Below are positions 12,912 through 13,453 of a stretch of 13,453 nt of DNA, in pieces. Made by a program: the position numbers and the translations under genes. The stretch is from the NCBI GenBank assembly GCA_050486545.1, contig JBJHDM010000073.1, positions 1 through 13,453 of the forward strand, read 5' to 3'. The first letter of the stretch is position 1; the number at the start of each line of letters is the position of its first letter. The notes under the pieces were generated by a model that was given only the letters and a program-made list of their open reading frames with translations, was not told where the DNA came from and did no database searches. The DNA is from DAOMNN01 sp050486545 (lineage in GTDB: Bacteria; Pseudomonadota; Gammaproteobacteria; Burkholderiales; Rhodocyclaceae).

Positions 12912-13453
12912 TCACGCCGAACGTCGGCGCGGGGTGAAGGGAATGATCTTGACCCGGTCGTGGCCGTAGTCGCCCGCCTGGACGCCGATTTCGTCGTCGC
13001 TCAGGTAACAGGCGGGATCCTCGGCCCAGGTGTCACCGGTGATCTGCTGTGCCCGCACGCGCGAACTGCCGTTGCAGATCGCCAGATGGCGGCACTGGCC
13101 GCAGCGCCCCGTGAGTGTGCGCGGGTGTTGCTTGAGACCGGCCATCAACGGGTTCGACAGGTCGTTCCAGATCTGCGAGAACGGGCGTTCGCGCACGTTG
13201 CCGATCGGCACGTGCCACCACATCGTGTCGGGATGCACGACGCCGAGGTTGTCGATATTGGCGACGTTGACGCCGCTCGCGTTGCCGCCCCATTGCAACA
13301 GCTTGGCCTCGATGTGGTCGGCGTGCTCGGGAAATCGCTCGCGGACCCAGTGCAGCATGTAGACGCCGTCGGCGTCGTTGTTGCCGGTCACGAACTCCTT
13401 CTCGATGCCCCTGCGGTGCAGATCGAGGCAGGTATCGAAAAGCAGGTCCATCG
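12912..13453 (-). CDS. nirJ: Heme d1 biosynthesis radical SAM protein NirJ, C-terminal part (partial)
   Basis: The frame is open to the right edge, so about 180 C-terminal residues are present. The C-terminal iron-sulfur motif is clear: GRCGQCRHLAICNGSSRVRA with C-x2-C-x5-C, and a fourth Cys in EDPACYL. The upstream part (EFVTGNNDADGVYMLHWV, NIDNLGVVHPD, FSQIWNDLSNP) matches the TIM-barrel end and linker of NirJ. NirJ converts two propionate side chains of didecarboxysiroheme to the oxo groups of heme d1 in the cytoplasm. The N-terminal radical SAM CxxxCxxC lies off the window. It is followed closely by the nirN-like gene, as expected for one transcript. Confidence 0.9.
   Translation of the reverse strand, partial: MDLLFDTCLDLHRRGIEKEFVTGNNDADGVYMLHWVRERFPEHADHIEAKLLQWGGNASGVNVANIDNLGVVHPDTMWWHVPIGNVRERPFSQIWNDLSNPLMAGLKQHPRTLTGRCGQCRHLAICNGSSRVRAQQITGDTWAEDPACYLSDDEIGVQAGDYGHDRVKIIPFTPRRRSA

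Overview
The window reads as a stretch of a GC-rich proteobacterial chromosome from an organism that denitrifies with a cytochrome cd1 nitrite reductase. The right end carries the end of a heme d1 gene set (nirJ 3' end, nirN-like) and, close by, a DNR-like Crp/Fnr regulator. The gene content suits a gamma- or betaproteobacterium, but nothing here fixes the species.

Left flank (1-1002): the 5' part of a membrane sensor protein with a Cache-type sensing domain runs off the left edge on the minus strand. Behind it lies a decayed C-terminal piece of an acyl-CoA synthetase, then a terminator. Island (1003-3589): a 2.6 kb degenerate genomic island sits in the initiator tRNA gene (tRNA-fMet, 3545-3621, minus). 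It is bounded by a perfect 45-bp direct repeat of the tRNA 3' part. No integrase is left, but integrase arm-like repeats survive near both ends. Two apparently intact toxin-antitoxin pairs (ParE/RelE-like with Phd/YefM-like, and VapBC) lie among relics of restriction-modification genes: a type III Res endonuclease-domain piece and a probable N-terminus of a large DNA methyltransferase. The picture is of a former defence island reduced to its addiction modules.

Sugar cassette (3877-7584, plus): four tightly packed genes encode a VioA-like sugar-nucleotide aminotransferase, a formyltetrahydrofolate-dependent sugar N-formyltransferase, a FemAB/GNAT-fold acyltransferase and a NeuD/VioB-like left-handed beta-helix acyltransferase. 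The first two are the expected late steps to a formamido-dideoxy sugar such as dTDP-Qui4NFo. Two further acyltransferases in the same transcript, with no nucleotidyltransferase, dehydratase or glycosyltransferase in the operon, make this the most interesting part of the window. Next come a small one-helix membrane protein and a YdjM-family membrane protein.

Right part (9334-13453): the DNR-like regulator (plus) converges on a family 2 glycosyltransferase (minus). Upstream of that, separated by a terminator, is the nirJ-nirN pair (minus), which finishes heme d1 for nitrite reductase. The regulator would be expected to control nir genes in response to NO, though no clear TTGAT-N4-ATCAA box was found in this window.
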